Shown here: one piece after another, positions 34,651-46,122 of the stretch
Position numbering within the stretch: the first letter of the stretch is position 1
Layout: each line of letters begins with the position of its first letter
From: Stenopsyche tienmushanensis
Taxonomy: Eukaryota; Arthropoda; Insecta; Trichoptera; Stenopsychidae
Length of the DNA: 64,000 nucleotides
Assembly (NCBI GenBank): GCA_008973525.1
Contig: WACJ01000439.1
Span: 78,961-142,960 of the forward strand
Reading direction: 5' to 3'
The notes under the pieces: model-generated
What the model was told of the DNA's origin: nothing
The model's database searches: none
What the model saw: only the letters and a program-made list of their open reading frames with translations
Made by a program: the position numbers and the translations under genes

Positions 34651-35343
34651 AAAGCAATGAATAGTAGATAAACTGGGTATCAGCTTGCTGTTAGAAGAGT
34701 ATTTAAGTATCTACTCTGTAAAAAGGTACTAGTCAAGTGGCCAATAGTTAAAATACATAAAATCGTATAAGTATAATAGTTAGGAGTAGTCAAATGGGGT
34801 TAGGCCGTAAAAAGTATTAGTCAAATTGTATTAGCAAGGGGTAGTTATGTCGCATCACAGTATTCGAACTTTGACGCTTAGTGCCTACCGGGCACAATCA
34901 AACAATATTTAATTGGTCAAACTGGGAGTAACTGGAAAAAATATATAGACATAGCTGAAACGAATAGGTTAAAGTCAGGTATCAAGTAATATCAAATAGT
35001 CAGGTCCATATCAAATAGTTTCATAGTCAAGATTGTATTATGGGAGCAGTCGAGAAAGCATTTTGCTCCCAGTGTTCCCACGTTTATAATTAATCTTATG
35101 TAACCTTATCTAAGTTTTTGAAGTTTGTTATCGGTTATCTGATGAAAGAATAATTCATGTGGTGGTTCCTTATAGCATTAAACATAGAAAAAGAAATAAC
35201 TTTTTTTTTAGGAATTTAGGAACTATAAAATATAAGCAACTACAAATCTAAACAACTATCATGTAGTATAGTTATATTTATATTGATATTATTAATTGAT
35301 CAATGCATCCCTCTTCGATTTATTGATGTTTGTTATATTCCTA
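34651..35343. other. AT-rich stretch with scattered TAGTCAA repeats
   Basis: Variants of AGTCAA(A/G)T and AGTATTAGTCAA recur between 34725 and 35030. A GGGAGCA...TGCTCCC inverted pair lies at 35042-35070. This may be the 3' tail of the preceding repeat family, but that is a guess. Confidence 0.35.
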
Positions 35344-35675
35344 TTAACCCTTTGAGGAGTTCAATCGCGTATTTGCGATCGAATTCCAATGATTCAGATA
35401 GAACATTTTTACACATTGAGCTCGGAGAGAGACAGAGAAGGAGAGTGTCTTGCAGTTCATAGATTATGAATGGGAGTAACCCAAATTAATAGATTTCAAG
35501 CGTATTGTTTATGTTTAGGCGAAGAAATGAACGAATATTGTGTGCTATTAACAGTGTTAATTTATTTAAATACAACTTTAATACATGCTACGCGGTCCTG
35601 ACATATAAGACTATATATATGAATATAGCATCTAAGTTTATAATGATTTTAAATAAGTTCACTACTCAAAGGGTT
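35344..35675 (-). mobile_element. piggyBac-type MITE (family 1), copy D, complete
   Basis: The cleanest termini in the window: TTAACCCTTTGAGGAG on the left and CTACTCAAAGGGTTAA on the right, with TTAA at 35344-35347 and 35672-35675. The inverted repeat CCCTTTGAG(G/T)AG is 12 bp. The interior carries the usual blocks, including GAGAGACAGAGAAGGAGAG and GAACGAATATTGTGTGCTAT. At 332 bp it represents the short subfamily. Confidence 0.85.
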
Positions 35676-36839
35676 AATATTGTAATCGCGTTTTGTCGCA
35701 TGCGATAAATCACTTGTTGGTGTTAGTTTGTGCGGCAGTCAATGATATAGATGTATTTTAAAAATTAAATGAGTATATTTATAAATAGGAAACGGAATTT
35801 TAATTCAAGAAATCTTTCCGATGCTCATTGAGAAAGAAAGGGTGATTTCGATTGATAGGAATTTCTTTTTATGTCCCGTTTCATCACAAAGGGCCGACGC
35901 TAATTATAATGGCGCACGGGCGACCGGCCATGGCTGGACCATCCGATTATTTCCAATTACGCTCGAGCTGATTGTCCGACAGAGTTCGATCTACACTTTT
36001 TTCGCCCACCTGCTTTTTTCGGCAAAGGATTAAAGGGAGCGAATACTAATTGAACTACGATTTGAAGGTAGCGAAGATGAGTCTGCGAGGGCGTTGATTC
36101 CTATCCACGAATTGAATTAAAATCCTCATTTGAGATTTTAGTCATGAGCGCCGATAAATTTGATGTTTTCTTTGAGGTTCGCATTTTATTGCGAATCAAT
36201 TGTCAACAATCTCGGAACGCAAAGGACACAATGGATCGTTCGGTCGGAGACTCCGTCTATATTTAACTGAACTATCAAATCGGAGATATTGAAGTGAGGA
36301 GCTTGCGTTCGGGGAGGCATTAACGATTCTCCATATAAATTGGCAATAATCCTTGTGAGCTTTGTTCTTCTTGATCGAGACTATTTGTATAGACGGCACG
36401 GAATGGGTTTGGAGATTGGGCCTGCGATTTCATCTCTCGAGGATTTTCGGCACGGTTTCAGTTAAGACTGCATAACCCATAAAACTGTGATTGTCTTTGA
36501 ACTCATTTGTCTTTGATTCAAGCCCTGCTACACACAGCGTCGGGACGTTAACGGGAGACATCCCCGACCCTAACATTTCTAACCTATAAATGTTTTATAG
36601 TGTGCACCGTTTGCGTTCTATAAAAATACACTCAAAGAAACCCAATTCTTTAAATAATGATGACTAAATAGCAAGTATGCATACTATAAATTCAATACCA
36701 AACTTAATCATTCAATCTAAAACAGATTTTTGAGAGAGATGAGTGTTTGAATGGGGTTAAGAAGTGAATCAACTTAGCTCATAGGAAAAGTTGATTTTAT
36801 GCTTTGATATAGCCGGCCAGATGGATGGAAATAGACGGA
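35676..36839. other. GC-richer unique tract without genes
   Basis: 35800-36430 is less AT-rich. Frames of 70 codons (35821-36033, plus) and 67 codons (36196-36399, minus) are not recognisable. Confidence 0.4.
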
Positions 36840-37177
36840 TGTCGCATAGAAATAATATCTTTTCTAGTTAGGTCTTTATTCAACATGAGAGAGATCTGGC
36901 TGCAGGAAGGACGTCTTCCCGCATCCAAGGCTAACTGACGACTCTTCCCAATTCGCACTTCATGCACGTCATCATCCAACCGGCAACGGTGTACGCCCAA
37001 GAAGCGATCGGTCGGTATTGCAGCCGCAACGTCCTCGTAGCTCCACAGAAGATGGCACTGTTAAATTAACACATCGCGCCCAAAGAGAGACGAAAGATGA
37101 CGCTGTTAATCTGGCGAATTAAATCTGCTCAGATTAACAATGCAATTGCATGGGGAAAATAATTCGTCCCCGCTACA
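36840..37177 (-). repeat. LTR-like repeat (family 4), reversed intact copy
   Basis: Read on the minus strand it starts TGTAGCGGGGACGAATTATT and ends ATTTCTATGCGACA, giving TG...CA over 338 bp. AATAAAG lies about 30 bp before the end. The flanking bases do not form a clear 4-5 bp target duplication. It is the best copy for defining the family limits and lacks the MITE found in copy 1. Confidence 0.6.
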
Positions 37178-37254
37178 ATAATCTCAAATTGTTTCTAAGA
37201 TACCTGTTGGCACTCATTCACTTTATACAGTTTTCTAAAGGCACTCTGTATTTG

Positions 37255-37480
37255 TCTTTTTATATATTTCACTTTTCATTTTAAATTTGTACGCTAAAAT
37301 ATTAAGCTGTGTTTGTGTAATATATAAAAAGTGCTACTGATTACTTTATGCGTGGCGTGGCGCATGCGCGTGGCGTGTCTATGTACGTGTGTGTGCGACA
37401 GAGACGGAAACTACAAACGATTCTCCCTCTTTTTCCGACCAATTGCCGCTTGGAGTTTCATTTCTCATATCTTTGGATCG
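37255..37480 (+). repeat. Dispersed repeat (family 2), fullest copy
   Basis: It includes TTTCACTTTTCATTTTAAAT, the core AAGCTGTGTTTGTGTAATAT, GTGCGACAGAGACGGAAAC and the CAATTGCCGCTTGGAGTTTC block. The other copies can be ordered against it. Confidence 0.55.
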
Positions 37481-39260
37481 CATATTTGATTTAGCACTTC
37501 ATCAATAGTTTCCAGTCTATTTTTTACCTCAGAAGTTCCAGTCATTTTCTATTGAGCTGATATTAACCATGCTAATGTCACTTTACTCCATATATCAAAA
37601 AAATATATTTTGAACCGATCAACTGTCTTCTGCTTACTTTCTTTCTGATCATCATCCACTTTTTAGGGTTTCTTTTTAAATCGGTTATTAAGTAAGTCGG
37701 ATTGTCTGTTATATGATTTTTATTCAGGGTTAAAATCTTTTCAAAAGTAAAATTTCAGAATCTCTCCTACTTTCCATGATCGTTTGATATATTTGCATTT
37801 AAATATCGGCAATTTCAAGCGACATATGGAAATAAAATGTCTTCCACACGAAGTGCATAAAAATATACAGTTCCTCGACAGAAAAATCAGACAACTGGAA
37901 GGACTATCGTCTGAGGCATTCTCGTTAAAAAGTCGAGTTCAACACCTGAGAAATAATAAATATGAGAATAAATAGTGGAGCTGGAGATCACGACGGGGTG
38001 GTGCGACCGGACTGAACAAACAGACCCTTACTCCACACACGACCAAGTCGATAAGACCATATTTTATGAAGGCATAAAAATGTAAACTCGCGAAATAAAA
38101 AAGATGATATTGGCGCGGTCGTCGTCGGAGGGGGTGGCGGGCCTCCAAATAAATAATTCATAAAAAATCGGTTTTATATTCGCCTCACAGGCGTCTCTTC
38201 CACAATGGCGTCTCAGGAAGCAGGAAGCGGTCTCATCGTGATAGGAATTAAGTGGTAATTGATATCGCGTATATACATTGTGTGTGCCGCTGCAGGGGAG
38301 AAGAGGCATAAATCAACACCGAAGAAAAGGAACAACAGCGACGCCCTCGTCGTCCGACGAGGATTTAATTTACCGCGGACGAACAGACCCAGACAAGGAT
38401 GTGTGAAAATTTTATATTAAAAGCCTATTTTCACAGCGCCTGGACTGTTTGATTTATGGCGGGCCTAGGCCTGTCGATATATCCTGCCAGGAACGAGTCC
38501 AGGATCGTATATCATTTAAAATGGTGTCGTTGTAAAACAGGAACCTTCTGTTCAACACCGGACTCATAAATTTGACGCCGAAAAAACACTCCGGCGAATG
38601 AAAATATTCTTTTCAAAAATTTATAACGATGCTGTAAAGTTCAACGGAATCCATGACCAGGACCTAATAAAGATTGGTTCAATGGAGTAAGTGAACGTCT
38701 TGCTGAGAGGTGATATAACTTTACATTCGATACGCATTTAAGCATATATTTATGAAGTTTTATTTTGAGGTGGTTTTTAGCGTTTTATGGCATTGCCAAC
38801 CATTTTGACTTGGTTTTTCATGGCGTATATATGTTTATAAAAATGTGGTCGCATAGTAGATACGATATGGTTAATAATATTATTGATGTTAACACATTTA
38901 GGATTGATTTGTTTAGAACATGTAAAATATTTGTTTCTTTGATATTCAATGTAGTAATGTTATAAATATTCCCATTTTTACAACTTTACTACAATTTGAC
39001 TCAGTGTAGTAAATACACCATAGAAAAGGAAAGGTTAACTTCACTGGCCTGTAATACACAAATGCAGAATCACTAAATAATAAATGCAATTTGGTAGAAA
39101 AAACTATAAAGAAGTTTCGTTATAAGTTACAAAATAATCCAACAATCAACAAATATTATATGATCATTTTATTGAAGAATGTTAAAAAGTGCGAATTTCT
39201 TAAAAAATGTGCGGTCCTACATGGAAGTTGAGTTATCAATAAATCATAAATCAAGATCTA
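37481..39260. other. Mostly unique tract, GC-richer centre
   Basis: 37940-38720 is GC-richer, with frames open on both strands and no recognised domain. 38995-39037 holds a reversed piece of family 6 (GTGTAGTAAATACACCATAG). The rest is AT-rich. Confidence 0.4.
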
Positions 39261-39439
39261 ACAGTGCCGCTCAAAACTGTTCAAATATTTTCCAAACGTT
39301 TCTTTTTGCTTCGTTTTTTTTATCAAATCACACCCATTTAAAATATAGTATTTCTATTATATTTGATAATGTATAAGTATGTATTTCATTGAAAGAAAAA
39401 ATAAGAAAAACATTTTTGAACAGTTTTGTTCAGTATTTT

Positions 39440-41050
39440 GTCGGGCCACCTTCTGCGTCAATTACGACTTGCAATCGACTAGGCATCGAGGAAATGACGT
39501 TCTGTAGTGACGTTGCCCTATTCCTTTTGTAACAAAGTCCAAAGCTCCGCATAAGAGGATACTTGGGTTGGATATCGAGCCAGGGCATACTTGACTTGAC
39601 ACAAGAGCTTCTTGATTGTATTCAAGTCCAGAGACTGAGTAGGTCATGGGAGAACTTTCCAATTATTCTCTTCCAATCCAATTCCAATCACTTATTGAAG
39701 GAACGGGCAGTGTTCTTGGGGTCTCTATGTTGTTGGAATATAATTCTTATTTGTCCAACCCATAAAATTGAACCGTTTCTTCCAAGTCGCTTTCTAGAAT
39801 GCTTTTGGTCCATGTTGCCTTCTATTAAAGTACAGTAGCCGGAGCCAAGAGCCGTAAAACATGTCCAAACCATGATTCTTAAGGCACCGTGTTTGACAGT
39901 TGGTTGAGTCGACTTGCTCTCAGGACTTTTTCCGACCTTGAACCAGCTCCACTGCAAACCATACTATAGGATACAAGACAACAGACATCAGACAGCGATT
40001 GAATAGATTGGGCGTTCATTATCAATCGAACCCATTTCCTACGCTGCTGTATGGTCTGTTCTGGGTTACCCCGGACTAGCCACACAAAGAGTGTCTTTCA
40101 CTGATACTTTAGCCTCACGAGAAACGCTACGCGTGGAGCGTCCAGATGCCAGCCCCTTTTGCTCTATTCACTCCAGAAGAGGCAAGGTTTCTACGGGAAA
40201 GACCAGTTTCAGACCATGTGCACCCGAAGGGGCGATGGAGGAGGTAGGACTAATGTTATGCTAAATTCAAGGGATTTACTTCCGCGGGTTCACTGCCACC
40301 ACGAGTCCAACCTCATTTTGAAGGGGGCTGCAGCAGATGACGGACTGCAAGGGCTACCCCTTCCCCATAGTACTCGTATCAGTTCGGTCATTCTTAGAGC
40401 CAAGCCACGGAGACGAATCGCCGTTCGAACAGTCTAAAACTGTTCCCCCCTGTTTGTCTAGGCTGTTGAGGATAGTGGTGAGCCTTTGACATAGTCTGTA
40501 CAAACTAATGTAATCGGCTGTTCCACACATCCCTTTATGGGTACGCAGCACAGGGTGATCTGTGCACCCAGCTCATGTTAGTTGGACTATCCTAGCAGCG
40601 TTTGATGATCTAATCGAGGCTACTTTCGCACACCTCTACTCCACATCATTACAACAGGGATTCAACCGTTGCCCACGGGCGTAGGGTTGGCTTCCCCCTT
40701 GGCCTATCGTGGAGTCTTACACCCACCCGATCCTATAGGATACAGTTAACTTTCGTTTTGTCTGACCAGATAATCCGTTTCCAATCCTCTAAAGTCTAAT
40801 TGATGTAAGTTTTTGCAAATTCAAGCCTTTACCGGCAATGGTACGAATTTAGAAGTAGCTTTTTACCCTTTTTGAGAGATAACCAGCAGATTTGGGTGCT
40901 CAGCGTGTATAGGAACGCTGTAGGGTCTTGATTTTTTTAAACTTATTGTTGCTGAGAGGCTTCATCGACTAGAGGGCTGGTAAAAAATGATTATGTATAA
41001 TGTATAATCTTCCCTTAAATGTACGGCGATACTGACAAAAAAAAGTTAAG
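39440..41050 (-). pseudogene. Tc1-type DD34E transposase pseudogene
   Basis: Read on the minus strand, decayed pieces appear in this order: RLEFAKTYIN, LEDWKRIIWSDKTKVN (first catalytic Asp within WSD), then beyond the insertion WFKVGKSP, STQPTVKHG, IMVWTCF, IIFQQHRDPKNTA, QSLDLNTIKKL and YAELW. This is the usual Tc1 order. In Tc1 proteins the second catalytic Asp lies in FQQD.DPKH, and here it is His. The glutamate of the usual NPIENLW is Lys in NTIKKL. Frameshifts and stops are frequent, and the N-terminal DNA-binding part is hard to follow. Confidence 0.8.
39976..40732. mobile_element. 757-bp insertion in the Tc1 element with 12-bp target duplication
   Basis: CTATAGGATACA occurs at 39964-39975 and again at 40733-40744. 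Removing one copy and the DNA between them brings the two halves of the transposase together in the expected order. The insert is much less AT-rich than its host. A target duplication of this length fits target-primed reverse transcription of a truncated non-LTR retrotransposon, but no poly(A) tail or reverse transcriptase was recognised. The orientation is unknown. Confidence 0.65.
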
Positions 41051-41270
41051 TTTAGCCGGTGAATTTCGACAGAGAAGTCTGTGTGCACAAAAGTGTTCAA
41101 ATGATTTTTTCTATATTTTGCTTTAATTTTTCTTTCAATAAAATTCATATTTATAAATTATCAAATATAATTGAAATACTATCTTTTAACGTTTAAATAG
41201 CTATGATCCGACATAAAACAAAGCGATAAAAAACGTTTGGAAATCATTTGAACAGTTTTGAGCGGCACTG

Positions 41271-43369
41271 TATGTATGCAAAATTGAAAGGCTACAACTG
41301 GCGTTCTATATTAAAAATAGATAGTATTCATTACTATGATGAGATTTCAACTTAGATTTACAACATTGCATGACTTTTTTATAAAATATGGATCACGCCA
41401 TAGCTTTAATATGCGTGTCCAAATTATGTTTTTAAATAGATCTTGCATGATAAAATTTAACTCGATGTCAAAAACGTATTATAAAATCAGTTTTCAAATA
41501 AATAATAGTGCATCCCCGACATACGAACATGTAATAATATAATATGTTCATTGCCAAAAATATTTTTATTGATATAAATCAAGCTTATGATATTTATATT
41601 GCTTGTAGTAATAATATTTAAATTAATTTGGGTTTTAGAAGTACGTTTTATTTCGGTTATGGATAGTTTGGTACAAAAAGCGACAGGCATAAAGCACAAT
41701 ATTCAGGGGGAGAAACTAGATATCGATCTGACCGACAACGTATCCCTGTATATGTATTTGATATCATTACAAGGCAGTCCTGCCATATTTCAACAACTGT
41801 CAACGCAACCTGTATTTGAACACCCACTGGGACATCACAGGTTCAGAAAACGAGGGTATTCCGGGGAGAATCAGAAGTGATGGTCGCCATATTTAGAGAT
41901 GACCGTCAGAAGAATATAAATGAACGTCAGTCGTAAGGCCGAAAGATGCCTCCTTCGCGAAAATATAAACGAAAACAGACTTAATGAAAAAACATGGAAT
42001 GGGATCCTTGGGAATATTGGACAAAGACCAGTCGTAAACGATTTTGTTTTATATTAAATAATTCCTCGCAGCGAATATTCCATTTCGAAGAAGGGGACAT
42101 ATTAAACAATGTGAAAAAAATTAAAGCCTCCAAGAGCGATGCTTGCGGGAAATTGGCATCCGCGGGAGCTAAATCTACAGAAGCGCAGAGATAAAATTAC
42201 AAATTATAAAATCAGATCTCGGGGTTGAAGATTTAATATCAGCGGTGCGCTAACACGTGGCGAGAGCACACACGGGTTTCATTTTAAAACAAATAAAGCG
42301 GATTTAGTAAATTCCCATTTGCCGCTAGGAGGCAAGACAAACACACGCTCGATGCAGCGCACAACGAGCTAACAAAAGCTGAAGATAAATAATACAATAG
42401 CATGTCGGATTATGAGATAAACCTTAGCCGCGGTGATAACATCATCCAATCAAGGAGAGGGCTGGCGAAGGTGATCGTGGGACGAGGGCAGAGGGTGGAG
42501 CGCCAACCACCCCGCAGCGCGCCCCCTTCCTGCGAGAAATGTGTAATTAACAAAAAAGGATTGCTATCTTGTGTCAGCTGATTACACCGCCCGCACTAAA
42601 GAATGAACTACCCTCAATCTTTTATGGCGGATCCGAGCTAACATTTGATTAGCCATTACACAGAACGAATGCAGTAAAGTTTTCATTAACATAAAACATT
42701 TTATATAATGTAAAATAGCTAAATGGCTTGATAAAATATGAATACTATCCTATATACATAAATAAAATCAAATGTATGTCTGTCTGTCTATAAATACAGA
42801 TATCATTGCAGTGCAGCTAAACACAATCCACTGCAAAACTGAGATATATTCAATATCCATTAATGGGAAAGCATCACGTCTATATCGTCAATTCTGGATA
42901 ACCATTGCATCCATTGTATTATCTTATATACCGTTCGTTGATGACGATTTTCATTCCCACAGGCCGAGCTCTTAACAATGTAGGTTAAACAGTATTGAAC
43001 ATTAAAGGACAACCCTATAATGGCAACAAATTCGTCAATCAACAGAATAAAAAGCAATCATTTGATATATAATAATTATAATCAATATTGCACATAACTA
43101 TGAATTTATATACTTTTAAATAATTATATATTATAATTGCGTTGAAAACGTTAAAAACGGGTAACCGATCGCGTTTTTTTGGTTGTTGTTTTGATTATTT
43201 TCCCACATTTAACGTTTGGTAAATCTGGTATTCTCATTAAATAATTCGACGTTTTGATACAGTAAGTCGTCACAGATTGCAATACTGAAGATATACGCGA
43301 TTCAATGAAAAACTCGCAAAATTCCCGATTTCCCGACAAATTATTTATTTCCGTCGCTGCAGATGAATA
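41271..43369. other. Unique tract, partly GC-rich
   Basis: 41700-42640 is GC-richer and contains frames of 97 codons (41587-41880) and 66 codons (41994-42194) without recognisable domains. A fragment of family 7 lies at 42820-42900. No gene is called. Confidence 0.4.
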
Positions 43370-43790
43370 TTTATATACTATAATACTTTGATGTGATTCG
43401 TAATTATATTACGGAGGAATACAAAAATTCTGAACCCCGTATCTATTATATTTCATATCGATATTTGCATTATTAGAGTCGAGGTGTAGTAAATACATCA
43501 CCGGTTGGGAAAGATTAATATAACAATTTGAAAAACATATATGTATTTATATATAAATTAAACAGTTACTGCCCCTAGACGTCGCCTAAGCTCGCCAATT
43601 AGTAGTTATGCCACTGTTTTCAAGCGTCCAGATTTCGGTGGGAATGTCTCGATTTAGTAGCCTTCATACGTGTACGATTTATGTTAGATAAAAATTTCAA
43701 TCCAGAATTTTTTCGAGATTATGACTACTAATCCCGGGATTCAAGAGCACCTAAAACTGTCCGGGATCCCGGGATTGGTATGAAACAAAG
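43370..43790 (-). repeat. Dispersed repeat (family 6), reversed copy
   Basis: Mirror image of 7600-8010. It contains GTGTAGTAAATACATCACCGG (43486-43505), GACGTCGCCTAAGCTCGCC, GAATGTCTCGATTTAGTAGC and ATCCCGGGATT pieces. It also extends outward, sharing CTATAATACTTTGATGTGAT with 61345-61375. Confidence 0.55.
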
Positions 43791-43885
43791 ACGGAGATAC
43801 TACAAATGATTTTCTTTCTTACCAACTGGCGCTTGATGTTTCAGTTTTCGTGATGTTCAAACCAATTTGCCTCACTTAAAAATTA
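43785..43885 (+). repeat. Dispersed repeat (family 2), 3' part
   Basis: It holds GACGGAGATACTACAAATGA and CCAACTGGCGCTTGATGTTT, matching the right part of 37400-37480. Confidence 0.45.
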
Positions 43886-43911
43886 GATTTTTTTAAAAAT
43901 TGATGATATTA

Positions 43912-44313
43912 TCAGGTCAGTCTAAAAATTCGTGCGCATTTTTTAAAAAATAAATTAAGCAGTGTAAATAAAAAAACAATTTAACGTTGGTTGGGAAAAG
44001 CAGCATTCATGATGAACCCCGTTCAGGATGTCCTGTTAATGTTGATAACGACGTTCTTAAAAATCTTGTGGAGTTCGAAGCCACAATTAGCAGTGGATCA
44101 GATTGCAGAAAGAATGCATTCATATTAAAGAATATATTGGACTCAAAACCAGTGTCTTTCTATAGCAATGGAATTGAAAAGCTACCTGTAAGATGGCAAG
44201 AAATTGTAGATAAAGAATGAAAATATATCACTGATTAAAATGTTAAAAGTAGGTTTTATTTAGACTATTTAATAAAATCCCAAAAATGCGCACGAACTTT
44301 TGGACTGACCTGA
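43912..44313 (+). mobile_element. 402-bp mariner deletion derivative with intact TIRs
   Basis: The ends TCAGGTCAGTCTAAAAATTC and its near-perfect inverse are flanked by TA at 43910-43911 and 44314-44315. The inverted repeat extends about 30 bp (through GTGCGCATTTTT). Inside is one 78-codon frame joining the two ends of a mariner transposase. Full mariners are about 1.3 kb, so some 900 bp are missing. Confidence 0.9.
43987..44220 (+). pseudogene. Mariner transposase, N- and C-termini joined
   Basis: The N-terminal part GKSSIHDEPRSGCPVNVDND followed by LKNLVE matches the linker after the first helix-turn-helix of mariner transposases (SLEDE.RSGRP...D...L..L.E). The C-terminal part FYSNGIEKLPVRWQEIVDKE matches the usual protein end (FY..GI.KLP.RW.KVV...G). 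All three catalytic acids are in the missing middle. The frame is open from 43987 to the stop at 44218-44220. It could only make a short, inactive peptide. Confidence 0.85.
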
Positions 44314-44315
44314 TA

Positions 44316-45949
44316 ATTAACAAAATATTATAAATTGGAATATATCGATGATTTCATTGCGATTGTTCGGTTCTTTTATTGTTCGGCAATTTAACAATTC
44401 ACGCGTAAATTCGTTTGATACACAAAAAATACCGGACAATGGAAACATTTCCCTAAATTCAAACCAAATATTTTGCACCGAAAGGAAAACAGTTGTTCCA
44501 GTGAGCCGTAAATTTTGGTCACAATAAAGGCTACGAAATTAAAACTCGTAAATCGAGGACCGGTTGTATGAACATCATATGAACCGATGCATAAATCTGA
44601 TGCGAGCTCCACGAAGGAGACGGTTCACAATGTTTTGAATTGATACGATGCCTTCTGTTGTGTTTGTGTGGTTGCTTAATGAAAAAAAAAGTTTGTCGCT
44701 TGCATTGAATGACGATTTCATAAATCAAATACCGCAAGCAATATTGGCGTCGGGGCGTTTCGCGCAGAAGTTCCCGCCGGAGTTGTTGGCAAACTCATAT
44801 TCGGTTGATGAAAAAACTTTGTCCCAGTTAAGATATGATATTGAAGCCAAGTTTGGTCTGTTGAAGCTTCGTCAACATCCTGATGGGAGTAACTAATCTA
44901 TTCATGGGAACTAGCATGGCGTATCGGACTAACGGCGCGTTACTTTTGCACGTAGTTTCAGTATCCATTGTGAGAATCCCGAGTTAAGCGAACCACGTGT
45001 AATTGTTCTGTGCTAAAGGTTAAATATTATATTCATGAACATAAATAATGTAAAATGAACAGCTAAGCATGTTTCGCAGAGGGTAGGTTTTATTTATATA
45101 TATTTTTTTAATAAAAATTTAAGCACTCCTTTCGCAGAAATGCCTTGTACGTAGCTAAAGATCGATGACAATCTGTAGGTTTGTTTGAAAGGTCAAGTGG
45201 CTTTCTTGTTTTATTTTAATAATTCTGGGCAAAGAATGTTTTTGGAAGCTTTACACATCGATCTTGATTTATAAAAAGCTCTTTCACCGCGAATAAAGCT
45301 TATTATAATGTCATACAAACACATTTGATTGCAGACGATTGATCAGAATTATTAATATTAAAAATGATAGATCCAGACATTAAAAACGAATATTGAACTA
45401 ATCAAAGTTACTAGTACTTGGTGCAAGCTCTTGAAATTTCATGTACGAAGTCTCGTGTTTGAAGACGAAGACGAGGCAAACGTTAATGATTTGACTTTAT
45501 CCTGCACAGAGAAATTCATCAATTAGTATCCTCTCGTATTTGAGAAAATCTGATAAGATTATGACCAACTAGAGTTCTGGTGATCCAATTAAGGACATTT
45601 CGACAATGCAAACTATACAAATTTGAAGCATTTAGATAATGTCATAGAAATTGTCCACAACTCATTGCATATTAAAGTTAGGTGGAATATACGTTAATTA
45701 AAATGATTTCAGCATAAATATATTCTTTGCTTTAAGAATCATTCAGATAAATAATACGAGAATCTAATTTATAAATGACGTTCACGAGTAAATACTGCAA
45801 AATATCAAATTATAATAATTCATAATAATAATTGGTATCTTCTTGTAAATATTAAATCGTTCCTGACAGAAAAGATGTTGGATAAAAATGCGTCTCTCTT
45901 GTCGTTATCTCATGTCGATCATTATTATTAAAATGATTAACATTTCCCT
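44316..45949. other. Mostly unique stretch
   Basis: 44530-44900 is less AT-rich and holds frames of 82 codons (plus 44648-44896) and 68-73 codons (minus) that overlap each other. None was recognised. 45000-45950 is AT-rich and featureless. Confidence 0.4.
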
Positions 45950-46105
45950 TACCGTGATAAAAAAAATACCCCCGCGTTACTATGATATGTATTTGGTACA
46001 CAATATGAAATTCTGAATCATGTATCTTTTATATTTCGTAGCGATATTCCCATTATTGGAATCGAATTGTAGTAAATACATCATGGTCAAGGAAATCGAA
46101 TATAT
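45950..46105 (-). repeat. Dispersed repeat (family 6), diverged reversed piece
   Basis: TTTATATTTCGTAGCGATAT, CCCATTATTGGAATCGA and TGTAGTAAATACATCATGG correspond to the central block of the family. Confidence 0.5.
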
Positions 46106-46122
46106 GAAAATATATGAAAGTA

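Larger units (their letters stand above)
39261..41270 (-). mobile_element. Tc1-like transposon with about 170-bp inverted repeats
   Basis: The outer ends ACAGTGCCGCTCAAAACTGT and ACAGTTTTGAGCGGCACTGT are exact inverses. Similarity continues inward through TTTTCCAAACGTTT and ATAGTATTTC.ATTATATTTG to about 39430 and 41090. TA follows the right end, and the left TA is shifted by one base. A decayed transposase lies on the minus strand between the repeats. A 757-bp sequence is inserted at 39976-40732. Confidence 0.85.
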
